A DNA stretch of 64,000 nt, taken from contig NZ_JAAKEB010000001.1 in the NCBI RefSeq assembly GCF_011038965.1, positions 62,001 through 126,000 on the forward strand, read 5' to 3'. The notes below the pieces were generated by a model. That model did no database searches. It had not been told where the DNA came from and saw only the letters and a list, made by a program, of their open reading frames with translations. Both the position numbers and the translations under genes were made by a program. Shown in pieces: positions 17,281-24,993 of this stretch. This DNA is from Adlercreutzia sp. ZJ141. GTDB lineage: Bacteria > Actinomycetota > Coriobacteriia > Coriobacteriales > Eggerthellaceae. Positions within the stretch are counted from its first letter, which is position 1, and every line of letters begins with the position of its first letter.

Positions 17281-19338
17281 ATGGAGCTTACCAACCTCTG
17301 GCCGCGCTTGGAGCCGTTGCTGGCCGACGCTGAGCGTCCGGCGCGCTACCTAAACCACGAATTTGGATGTGTGTTGAAAAGCGACGCCGACTTCAACTTC
17401 TGCATGGTGTATCCCGACACCTACGAGCTAGGACAGGCGAATCAAGCGCTGCGCATCCTGGTAAACTGCGTGAATGCACAACCGGGTATGGCAGCCCAGC
17501 GCGCATTTCTGCCTGCGCCGCACATGTGCGATGTGCTGCGAGATGAGGGCATTCCGCTGTTTTCAATCGAAGGTTGTGCGCCGCTTGCCGAGTTCGATGC
17601 GGTGGGCATCACGCTGCCGCATGAGTTGGCGGCAACCAATGTGCTCGAGGTGCTGGATTTATCGGGCATTCCTCTGCACGCAAGTGAGCGAACCGATACT
17701 GATCCGTTCGTTATCGCGGGCGGCCCGTGCGCGTACAACCCCGAGCCGTACGCTCCCTTCTTCGATGCGTTTAACATTGGCGAAGGGGAACGTGCTATGC
17801 CCGAAGGCCTTGACGTGATGCGTCGCATGAAGGCGCAGGGGGCTTCGCGTGCCGATATTTTGCTGGCTCTTGCGCAGCTGGAAGGCTGGTACGTGCCATC
17901 GCTGTATCGCTGGCTTGATGAGGCTGAGGCGCAGGAGCGAGGGAGTTGGATTGAGCCTGTTCGCGATGGGTTGCCCACGGTAATCACCAAGCGTCTGTTC
18001 GAGGAATTCGCTGAAAGCCCTGGATGGGAGCCGTGCATTGTTCCCTTTACCGAGGTCGTGCATGACCGTCTAAACGTTGAGGTGTTGCGCGGGTGCGCGC
18101 GTGGGTGCCGTTTTTGTCAGGCGGGCATGATGTATCGTCCGGTGCGCGAACGCAGCGCCGACAACGTGGTCGATTCGGTGCTTGAGGGCTTGCGATGCAC
18201 AGGATATGACGAAGTAAGCTTGACTTCGCTGTCCTCAACTGATCATTCCCAGATTGCTGACATTCTCATGCGTCTGAACGAGGCGTGCGACGGTAAAGGC
18301 GTGCGCATATCGGTACCCTCGCAGCGGCTCGATTCGTTCGGTGTTGACATGGCCGAGCTTGTTGCGGGGCAGAAGAAGGGTGGGCTTACGTTCGCGCCCG
18401 AGGCGGGCACGCAACGTCTGCGCGACGTTATCAACAAGAACGTCACCGAAGACGACCTGTTTAGCGCCATTGATGCGGCGTTCGCAGCGGGATGGCGCCG
18501 GTGCAAGTTGTACTTCATGATCGGGCTTCCCACGGAAACCGACGACGACATCAAGGGTATTGCGAGTTTGGCGCAGCGTGCCTACGACCGTGCCAAGGCG
18601 GCGGTGCCTCCTGAACAGCGGGGCAGCGTGCGCATGAGTGTGTCGTGTGCGCTGTTTGTGCCGAAGGCGCAAACGCCGTTTCAGTGGGATGGTCAGATAG
18701 CGCCCGAGGAATCGCTGCGGCGCGTGGCGCTTTTGCGCCACAGTGTGAAGTACCGGGCGGTCGATGTACATTGGCACGACCCCGACACCAGTTTCATTGA
18801 GGCCGCTATGAGCCGTGCGGGTCGCGATGCGGCTGCATGGGTGGAAGCCGCTTGGCGTGCAGGTGCCCGCTTCGACGCGTGGAGTGAGTGTTTCAGCCGG
18901 CAAGCGTGGGAAGAAGCGTGCGAACAGACGGGGTTTGACCCTGCTGTGGTTGCCCAGACCACGTACCCAACCGATTACGTGATGCCGTGGTCGCACATAT
19001 CCTGCGGGGTGTCGGTGCGATGGCTCGCGCATGAGCGTAAGCTTGCCGGGCTTGAACGCACAACTCCTGACTGCACCTTCGAGCGCTGCTCGGCATGTGG
19101 GGCATGCCCTAGCTTAGGCACCGACAATCAACTTGCTGCTCCACGCACCAACGCGAAGTCTACAGCGATTAAGCCAGATAGAAACGACTCCGGTGCTACC
19201 TTCAATGCCGGCAGCGCTTCGTTTGAAGAGAGTGGTACTGTTCAGCCTGACACTGTCCCAACATGCGGCGGCGATATGGCTGAAAAGGCAGGTTCATGCA
19301 TGCGTGCTGATTACGGGGAAGGGGAGCGCTATGACTGA
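17281..19338 (+). CDS. TIGR03960-family B12-binding-fold radical SAM protein
   Basis: 685 residues. The N-terminal part resembles the B12-binding region of this family (MVYPDTYELGQAN near residue 45, VGITLPHELAATN, AGGPCAYNPEPYAPFFD). The radical SAM centre is RGCARGCRFCQAG (CxxxCxxC, near residue 270). The C-terminus has another cysteine cluster (CSACGACPSLG) and a low-complexity tail of about 60 residues. Its partner is the next gene, which it overlaps by 8 bases (ATGACTGA). In other genomes the pair lies near RNase G and ribosomal genes, but not here. The substrate of the family is not established. ATG 17281 fits the family start. Confidence 0.9.
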   Translation: MELTNLWPRLEPLLADAERPARYLNHEFGCVLKSDADFNFCMVYPDTYELGQANQALRILVNCVNAQPGMAAQRAFLPAPHMCDVLRDEGIPLFSIEGCAPLAEFDAVGITLPHELAATNVLEVLDLSGIPLHASERTDTDPFVIAGGPCAYNPEPYAPFFDAFNIGEGERAMPEGLDVMRRMKAQGASRADILLALAQLEGWYVPSLYRWLDEAEAQERGSWIEPVRDGLPTVITKRLFEEFAESPGWEPCIVPFTEVVHDRLNVEVLRGCARGCRFCQAGMMYRPVRERSADNVVDSVLEGLRCTGYDEVSLTSLSSTDHSQIADILMRLNEACDGKGVRISVPSQRLDSFGVDMAELVAGQKKGGLTFAPEAGTQRLRDVINKNVTEDDLFSAIDAAFAAGWRRCKLYFMIGLPTETDDDIKGIASLAQRAYDRAKAAVPPEQRGSVRMSVSCALFVPKAQTPFQWDGQIAPEESLRRVALLRHSVKYRAVDVHWHDPDTSFIEAAMSRAGRDAAAWVEAAWRAGARFDAWSECFSRQAWEEACEQTGFDPAVVAQTTYPTDYVMPWSHISCGVSVRWLAHERKLAGLERTTPDCTFERCSACGACPSLGTDNQLAAPRTNAKSTAIKPDRNDSGATFNAGSASFEESGTVQPDTVPTCGGDMAEKAGSCMRADYGEGERYD

Positions 19339-20029
19339 TTCGAGCCTGTTTCGCTTGCGTGTTGAGTTCGGCAAACAGGGAAGGCTTGCGCTGCTGTCGC
19401 ATTTGGAAGTAGCTCGTGCTCTTGAACGCGCGGTTCGGCGGGCTAACCTTCCCTTTGCGGTGAGCAAAGGTTTTTCGCCTCATATGCGCATCGCGTTTGG
19501 TGCGGCGCTGCCCGTTGGTGTTGGTGGTACCTCCGAGATCTTCGACATTTTGCTTTTGCGCTACGTACGACCAAGCGATGCCTTGCAGGCGTTGCAGCAT
19601 GCGAGCGTACCCGATCTCATGTGCACCTCGTGTGCCTACATCGAACCGACGGCGAAGGCGGCCTCAGTTGCCTATCCGTTCAGCACGTACGTCGCACGTT
19701 TCACAGAGGCGCCTGTACGGCTGGAAGTACCCGCCGAAATAACGGTGGTGCGCAAGAAGAAGGAGAAGGTGCTACGCTCCGAAGAGTTCTTGGTGGGGCC
19801 GATGCTGCTTGATGGTGATACGGTGCGCTTCACATTGCAAGCGAAGGACACGGGCAGCTTGCGCCCCGATGTGCTGCTGCGCGCCTGCTGTGAACACACG
19901 ATGGCTAACGGCGCGTCGTCCGCGGAACCGGATGTGGACTCAAGTATTACAACAACACCCAGTCCGCTGCGTGTCGCATCCATCACAAGGGTGCGCCAGT
20001 CAGCCACCGCCGAAGAAGCGCTGCGGTAG
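19331..20029 (+). CDS. TIGR03936-family radical-SAM-linked protein (DUF2344)
   Basis: 232 residues. It begins with the DUF2344 signature (FRLRVEFGKQGRLALLSHLE, then ERAVRRANLPFAVSKGFSPHMRI and a FGAALPVGVGG segment). It overlaps the radical SAM gene by 8 bases, as the pair usually does, so the two are translationally coupled. The last 50 residues are unrelated low-complexity sequence. The ATG at 19331 is chosen over the longer open frame from 19133 because only it starts the conserved domain. The biochemical role is unknown. Confidence 0.88.
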   Translation: MTDSSLFRLRVEFGKQGRLALLSHLEVARALERAVRRANLPFAVSKGFSPHMRIAFGAALPVGVGGTSEIFDILLLRYVRPSDALQALQHASVPDLMCTSCAYIEPTAKAASVAYPFSTYVARFTEAPVRLEVPAEITVVRKKKEKVLRSEEFLVGPMLLDGDTVRFTLQAKDTGSLRPDVLLRACCEHTMANGASSAEPDVDSSITTTPSPLRVASITRVRQSATAEEALR

Positions 20030-20189
20030 AGAAACGCCACGTGCAATTCTGCGTGCAATTCAAAACCGCAGAACGGACAACGGAGATAAGCCTGTGACAA
20101 AGACATCTCATGGCACATATCGCCTCTTTAGCACCGCAATTGCGTGTCAACGTAACGACGTGTGTGCTTGTCACAAGCTCCGCACGGTT

Positions 20190-20408
20190 TTACCAGGCAG
20201 GCCTTCCTGTGGCGATAAGGCTGTCCAGATCGGTAAAGGCGTTGTCTAGCGATTCGGTGTGGTACATTTCGTACATGTCATAGACAAAGCCGATCCTACC
20301 CTGTTTATCGAGCGCATCGAAGACTTCCGCTGCTTTCAGATTACGGCTTTGAGCATAGCTTTCAATAAGGAAGGCAAAGAACGAGAATTCCTTAGGCAAT
20401 TTCATCAC
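20190..20408 (-). CDS. DUF3791-like small protein (putative antitoxin component)
   Basis: 72 residues with the DUF3791 pattern: an N-terminal helix (FAFLIESYAQSRNLKAAEVFDALDK, shown here as family resemblance), then GRIGFVYDMYEMYHTESL and a short end. DUF3791 genes regularly accompany DUF3990 genes in predicted toxin-antitoxin loci. It is last in a three-gene minus-strand module and overlaps the middle gene by 17 bases. Antitoxin function is inference. Confidence 0.7.
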   Translation of the reverse strand: MMKLPKEFSFFAFLIESYAQSRNLKAAEVFDALDKQGRIGFVYDMYEMYHTESLDNAFTDLDSLIATGRPAW

Positions 20409-20649
20409 CTCTCAGGTAGAGCGAGTTGCGTGGGTCGCCAGTTGCCTGTTCGTTCTCCCAAAGGTCAAAGAGGACAGTGGGGCTGAAGTGCCACATTTTC
20501 AAGTCATCGTTGAGAAGCATCTCGTGAGTTTCCGAGTTGAGAAATAACCTTAGTGCGTCCATAAGCTCGATATTGCGCGAGGAAGCGATAAGGGTAGACA
20601 CTTGTGAGTCAAATCCTTGCATAATGGAAGGAGAAGTACTATTAGTCAA
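20392..20649 (-). CDS. Small protein between DUF3990 and DUF3791 genes
   Basis: 85 residues, acidic and soluble, not recognised as a family. It has a helical middle (LIASSRNIELMDALRLFL) and a Trp-containing LKMWHFSPTVLFDLWENEQ segment. It overlaps the upstream DUF3990 gene by 8 bases and the downstream DUF3791 gene by 17 bases, so the three are one translationally coupled unit. It might be an antitoxin or adaptor of the system. Confidence 0.6.
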   Translation of the reverse strand: MTNSTSPSIMQGFDSQVSTLIASSRNIELMDALRLFLNSETHEMLLNDDLKMWHFSPTVLFDLWENEQATGDPRNSLYLRGDEIA

Positions 20650-21124
20650 GGCAGTTCACCTCCCGATACGTAAGATGGCTCAGCGCATCTGCGGTTCGAA
20701 AACAGTATTGATCGGTTAATCGCTGTGGTTCCAAAAGTACCAGTGCAGTGTTCTTGTCGATTTCGCCATTCATATAATCATTGATGACACGCATTGTGCG
20801 ATCGTTCGCAACAGGACCGATCACGAGATCATAAAGGGGTCCCGAGTAAATTCCCTTACGATTCGCAACCACAAAATCGAGCCAATCACCATCCGCCTCG
20901 TTGAACCGAAGAACAGCAAGATCAGTCAAAGCGCTATCCTCAAGATCGTAAGTTGAGACTGTGGGATTTCCTGAGACTCGACGTTGAGCTTGAAGCGTAG
21001 CCCAACGACGTGCTTGCTCAAAACAGGACGTTGTGTAGAATCCAGCACCGAAATCTAAAGATCGGTTGGTCGTCAAAATGCGTGGATGTTCCACGGCTAC
21101 GTTGCTTCCATGGTGAAGAAGCAT
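20642..21124 (-). CDS. DUF3990 domain protein, ADP-ribosyltransferase-like putative toxin
   Basis: 160 residues with the DUF3990 layout: an N-terminal LLHHGS strand, then DFGAGFYTTSCFEQARRWA, which matches the HxT/FGxGFYxT pattern of small ADP-ribosyltransferase-fold proteins, and YDLEDSALTDLAVLRF, FVVANRKG and YDLVIGPVANDRT segments. DUF3990 belongs to the ADP-ribosyl clan and is predicted to be a toxin. It is the first gene of the three-gene module. The base composition is slightly lower in GC than that of the neighbouring radical-SAM genes, consistent with acquisition. Enzymatic activity is untested. Confidence 0.75.
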   Translation of the reverse strand: MLLHHGSNVAVEHPRILTTNRSLDFGAGFYTTSCFEQARRWATLQAQRRVSGNPTVSTYDLEDSALTDLAVLRFNEADGDWLDFVVANRKGIYSGPLYDLVIGPVANDRTMRVINDYMNGEIDKNTALVLLEPQRLTDQYCFRTADALSHLTYREVNCLD

Positions 21125-21262
21125 ATCAATGAAACCCCCATCCGATTTGTCTTAGCTTGCAAGAAGCTAGAGTATACCGTACTTCTCTCACCCTAATGGG
21201 CCTGGTCATTTGATACTCCTACCTTTTGTTACTGTTGGTCCATAATAGTTTGACCTACGATG

Positions 21263-21311
21263 GATGGAATGATATCTTACGCCCACATAGAGTGTAAGAT
21301 ATCATTCCATC
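21263..21311. repeat. Perfect 18-base inverted repeat upstream of the SHOCT gene
   Basis: Left arm 21263-21280 (GATGGAATGATATCTTAC) and right arm 21294-21311 are exact reverse complements with a 13-base spacer. There is no T-tract, so this is not a standard terminator. It lies 36 bases before the SHOCT start codon and 139 bases beyond the start of the divergent DUF3990 gene. It could be a large operator, an element end, or an mRNA hairpin. Confidence 0.85.
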
Positions 21312-21346
21312 TGTAAACAATGCGTCTCCTGAGAAGGTTGAACAAT

Positions 21347-21589
21347 ATGAAGTTTCTAGGCATGGGTGTTCCCGAACTTCTCATCATATTCATTTCTCTC
21401 CTAATCCCTCTTTTAGTAATAATCATCGTTGCTATCATCTGCTTAAGCATTGCGAAGAAAAGACGCAAAAAAGCTGCTTTGTGGCAAAATGCGCCGAAGC
21501 AACTTGAGGATTATAAGAGACTAATGGATACCGGTGTCATTACTCCTGATGAGTTTGAGAAGAAGAAACGGGAGATCCTAGATGTTTAA
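21347..21589 (+). CDS. Small membrane protein with SHOCT domain
   Basis: 80 residues: a single long hydrophobic helix (about residues 8-36), a basic patch (KKRRKK), and a C-terminal SHOCT motif (LEDYKRLMDTGVITPDEFEKKK). SHOCT is a short oligomerisation/protease-associated domain of unclear role. AGAAGG lies 9 bases before this ATG; an in-frame ATG at 21320 is less well supported. The gene stands alone between the inverted repeat and tRNA-Asp. Confidence 0.8.
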   Translation: MKFLGMGVPELLIIFISLLIPLLVIIIVAIICLSIAKKRRKKAALWQNAPKQLEDYKRLMDTGVITPDEFEKKKREILDV

Positions 21590-21689
21590 AATGGTCATCA
21601 TAGTCTCGACAGTGGCACGCAACATGCCTTAGAACTGATCAGTTGTGAATGGGATGAATTAAGAATAGCCTTCATCTGAGTAACCCATA

Positions 21690-21719
21690 GAAAAAACCAG
21701 GAGCCATCATAGGCTCCTG
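21690..21719 (-). terminator. Rho-independent terminator of tRNA-Asp
   Basis: CAGGAGCC (21698-21705) pairs with GGCTCCTG (21712-21719) around a 6-base loop. On the minus strand it is followed by a six-T run at 21696-21691. It lies 14 bases after the tRNA 3' end. Confidence 0.85.
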
Positions 21720-21732
21720 AACTGGTATCAGA

Positions 21733-21809
<77 letters not shown>

Positions 21810-21965
21810 GCATGTAACCGCCGCTTCAAGGAAGCAGCTTCGCTATGATAACGAGAAACCGCATCTTTGGCAAGAGGATTCTTGGGCGTTTTTGACCAAC
21901 TACCCAACGTTACTGACCCCAACACCAGATTCAGAAGAAAAGCGACGAATGGCATGTCTTCTTAA

Positions 21966-21995
21966 TTGCACATTTGACAAGGGCGTTGCTATGAT
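21966..21995 (+). promoter_or_regulatory. Candidate sigma-70-type promoter of the BTAD regulator
   Basis: TTGCAC (21966-21971) and TATGAT (21990-21995) are separated by 18 bases and lie 49 bases upstream of the predicted ATG at 22044. A consensus TTGACA at 21974 is only 10 bases from the same -10 box, too close to be its partner. Confidence 0.45.
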
Positions 21996-22043
21996 CGTGT
22001 CGCTTGGGTGTTGGGTTTCCTTTTGAGGAAGGCGAGTAACACA

Positions 22044-24680
22044 ATGCCTGATTTCCTGTCGTTAAGCGCATGCAAGGGTTTCTCCCCGCGGTATCTGAGT
22101 ACAGAGCGACACGTCGCGCGGCCCGCGCTCATCGCCAGGCTGCTTCGAGAGCGTCACGTTCCTCGTTACATCGTTGCGCCACCAAGCTATGGGAAGACGA
22201 TACTTGCGCTTCAGTACGCCAGTACAGTGTTCTCGTTTAAGAACGTGTTCTGGCTCGATTGCGCAAGTCCGTGCTTCTTTCGCGACCTTGATGCACATAT
22301 CATTGCTGAACGGCTAAAGCCTGCAGAAGGTCAGACGGCGTTGGTTATTTTCGATGGGATGCCGTTTCTCGACCCTCACCGGGCTGACTTTCTCATGGAT
22401 GAGATTGATGCCATCTTAGATGGTGGGGGAGAAGTTCTTGTCACCTGCACGCCGTCGCGTGATGTTTTCTCGGCGCATCGTGATCGCATGCGGATTGGAT
22501 CGCGCGATTTGTTGCTCAGTGATGACGAACTCGATGATGTTAGAACCGAGTCGGAGCGCAAGGCGTTCCCCTCGTCATTTATTTCCGATTCAGGCCGTGT
22601 TCCTGGTATTGCTTGGGCCGATGCTGCTTCGTCGACCGCTGCGTTTGTGGCGGCAACCTTTGGAGAAGAGCTTCCTGCCGACATGTTGGCATCTATATTT
22701 GTCATGATGGTGCTCGGGGATGGCAAGTTGGCCCATGCTATGCAGTTCGTTAGTTCGGTTACCGCCAGTTTGCGTATGATTGAGTGCGAGTACCCACATT
22801 TTGGTGTTGATGTTGAGCAGGGAACCTTCGAGGCACCGGCTGTTCCTATGGCCGATATAGAAGGCCCAGCACTCGCCGTGCTTCCTACCATTGTTGACGG
22901 ATCGGCGTTTGCGGGAAGGGAATCGCTGTGCTCGGCATTGGGCAGCTGGCTCGTGCAGCATGGCAGAGCGAGCCGCGCCTGTGAACTGATGCATCGCTTG
23001 CCAGGCGCCGTGGCACGCGCCTTGTGGCTAGCTGAACATGGCGAAGACTTACTTGATGCGTGCTGTGTTTTGCCGGCGTCGACAGTGTTTGGACTCTTCT
23101 CAGAAACAGATCAGGTGGTTTCCTCGCGTCTGCAGGCCGACGAAGCGCTGCGTCTGTTGTTGCTTGATGATGTCGATAGTGCGCTGCGTGTTGCTGGTGT
23201 GGCTGTTAGCAGGCCGGATGCTTCCGCTGGCGACCGTATGCAAGGCATGTTGGTGACCTATCTTGCATCAGATGCTGCGGAAAGCACTCGTGTTGCCGCT
23301 GCTGCAGCGCATCTGTTCGCTGAGGTAGGCGAATCCCAGCAAAACCAGCTTGACCCCGATGCAGCACACCAAGGGGAACAAGGCGGACAAGACGTCGATG
23401 TGCGTGTTGTTGATGTGCTGCGATTTATCGGCGTGTTGGAAGCGCTGTCCTCGTCGACCGAAGAGGCGCTTCGCCTGCAATGCGAGTGGCTAAAGACACA
23501 TCCGTCTTTGGTGTGCTTACTCGCCGCTGCGGTTGTGTTTAATCGTATTGGTTGCATGGGATCAGAGGATAAGGTCCGCTTCTCTGTGGGTGTCGAGACG
23601 CAAGCTCGACGTATCGCTTTACAACTCGAACAGCTTCCCCAGATAAGCGATCCTGCGAGTCTGACACTTCCGGCGGCATTGGCCGCAATTGAACTTTCGC
23701 GCATGCTCGACGTCGTTGCGCTGCCCGTCAGTTCGGTTGGTACCCACTTACTCGATGCTGCCCAGGCTATGGAAATGTCGCTGTATAAGCAGCGCAGGGA
23801 GTACCGCAAAGACGTTGCCGCCCGTGTCTCCCTTACTGCATCGACGAGGCGGAACCGGTCGCTTTTGAACACACCGCTCAAGCCGCAGGTGAAGACAGGT
23901 GTACCGACGTGTCCGCCGCTGCACGTGAGTCTGTTTGGTGGTCTTGAGGTGAGTATTGGGGAGCACCGGGTCGACCCGATGCTGTTCAGTCGGCGCAAGG
24001 TGCGTACGCTGCTCGCGCTTTTGGTACTCAACGGTGGCAAGGAGTATTCGCGCGATCGCTTGGCTACCTTGCTATGGCCCGACAGTAGTCCTACGTCGGC
24101 GCGCAACAACCTATATAGCATCTGGAGCACGCTGCGTAAGGCGCTCAGTGTTCCTGGTGGCGGTTGTCCCTACCTTATCCGTCAGCAGCAAGGTTTGCGT
24201 ATTGATGCCACGCTTCTTACGAGCGATGTTACTGAGTTTGATGAGCTGTGTCGAACGTTGCTGTTCGAAAGCCCTGGTTACGGTGGATGGTCGCACATCC
24301 ATGCGCAGCTGAAGGCCAATTTCTCAGAAGACCTGCTGCCGAGCGAAGACGAAAACGAGTTCATTGCTGGCATGCGAAATAGTTATCGCGGGCGTTTGGT
24401 TGATGCACTGGTGTCGGCATCGAAGCGTTTGGTGGGTGCAGACGAAGTGCGCGAAGGGTTATGGTTCGCACGAGCGGCTGTCATGCGCGACCGCACGCGC
24501 GAAGATGCCTACGATGCGCTTATGGAGGCGCAGCTTGCGGCGGGGCAGCGCACGGCGGCGCTTGACACTTACTTCGAGTGCCGGCGAGTGCTAATTAACG
24601 AAATGGGCATCGATCCCTCGCCTGAAACCGTGCGCATGTACCGGTTGATTATCGAAGCCGAAGACGACTTGAGCTTCTAG
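22044..24680 (+). CDS. Large transcriptional regulator with NTPase core and BTAD/SARP-type C-terminus
   Basis: About 878 residues. An N-terminal STAND-like ATPase starts with a RHVARPALIARL segment and a P-loop (APPSYGKT, near residue 50), then a VIFDGMPFL Walker B-like strand. The middle is helical repeats. The C-terminus has an OmpR/SARP-type winged helix (LSLFGGLEVSIG, SRRKVRTLLALLVLNGG, SRDRLATLLWPDS, SARNNLYSIWSTLRKAL) and a bacterial transcriptional activation domain (WFARAAVMRDRTREDAYDAL ... MGIDPSPET). This is a MalT-like/AfsR-like signal-responsive activator. The inducer and targets are unknown; it has no neighbour with an obvious functional link. A GAGGAAGG site supports the ATG at 22044 over the open frame from 22008. 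Confidence 0.85.
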   Translation: MPDFLSLSACKGFSPRYLSTERHVARPALIARLLRERHVPRYIVAPPSYGKTILALQYASTVFSFKNVFWLDCASPCFFRDLDAHIIAERLKPAEGQTALVIFDGMPFLDPHRADFLMDEIDAILDGGGEVLVTCTPSRDVFSAHRDRMRIGSRDLLLSDDELDDVRTESERKAFPSSFISDSGRVPGIAWADAASSTAAFVAATFGEELPADMLASIFVMMVLGDGKLAHAMQFVSSVTASLRMIECEYPHFGVDVEQGTFEAPAVPMADIEGPALAVLPTIVDGSAFAGRESLCSALGSWLVQHGRASRACELMHRLPGAVARALWLAEHGEDLLDACCVLPASTVFGLFSETDQVVSSRLQADEALRLLLLDDVDSALRVAGVAVSRPDASAGDRMQGMLVTYLASDAAESTRVAAAAAHLFAEVGESQQNQLDPDAAHQGEQGGQDVDVRVVDVLRFIGVLEALSSSTEEALRLQCEWLKTHPSLVCLLAAAVVFNRIGCMGSEDKVRFSVGVETQARRIALQLEQLPQISDPASLTLPAALAAIELSRMLDVVALPVSSVGTHLLDAAQAMEMSLYKQRREYRKDVAARVSLTASTRRNRSLLNTPLKPQVKTGVPTCPPLHVSLFGGLEVSIGEHRVDPMLFSRRKVRTLLALLVLNGGKEYSRDRLATLLWPDSSPTSARNNLYSIWSTLRKALSVPGGGCPYLIRQQQGLRIDATLLTSDVTEFDELCRTLLFESPGYGGWSHIHAQLKANFSEDLLPSEDENEFIAGMRNSYRGRLVDALVSASKRLVGADEVREGLWFARAAVMRDRTREDAYDALMEAQLAAGQRTAALDTYFECRRVLINEMGIDPSPETVRMYRLIIEAEDDLSF

Positions 24681-24993
24681 CGCCTTAAGCGGCAAGGCGG
24701 GGTAGCTTGTACTGGTAGCCCAAAATGGTAGTCTAAAACCCGCCTTCGTCAATGAGTTGCCGCTTGGCGTTGTGCTCACAGGGGTTCGTCTTACGGGTGA
24801 GCCCCTGTGTCATGTTGACATCTTCGCGTACATGAACAGGGTTTACGCCCGATGGCATGCCTGTGGATTTCGAGAATCAGCAATTGTCTCTATGCTAGAA
24901 TCGGGAATTTGCAAGACATACTCGCACACAATGCGGCAGCATCGCGCCGATCTTGGCGCTACCTTGCCGCTCTACGAAGGGAAGGCGCACATT
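24681..24993. other. Gene-free interval before secA
   Basis: 313 bases without a supported gene. It holds an 8-base-pair stem-loop (CACAGGGG 24777-24784 with CCCCTGTG 24802-24809) and a -10-like TAGAAT at 24896-24901 with no convincing -35. The secA frame is open through this region, but the protein homology starts only at 24994. Confidence 0.5.

Noticed and set aside
21974-21995. TTGACA with TATGAT as a promoter
   Set aside because: Only 10 bases separate them; the TTGCAC at 21966 has a better 18-base spacing.
24777-24809. 8-base-pair hairpin before secA as a terminator
   Set aside because: No T-tract and a 17-base loop; not convincing.
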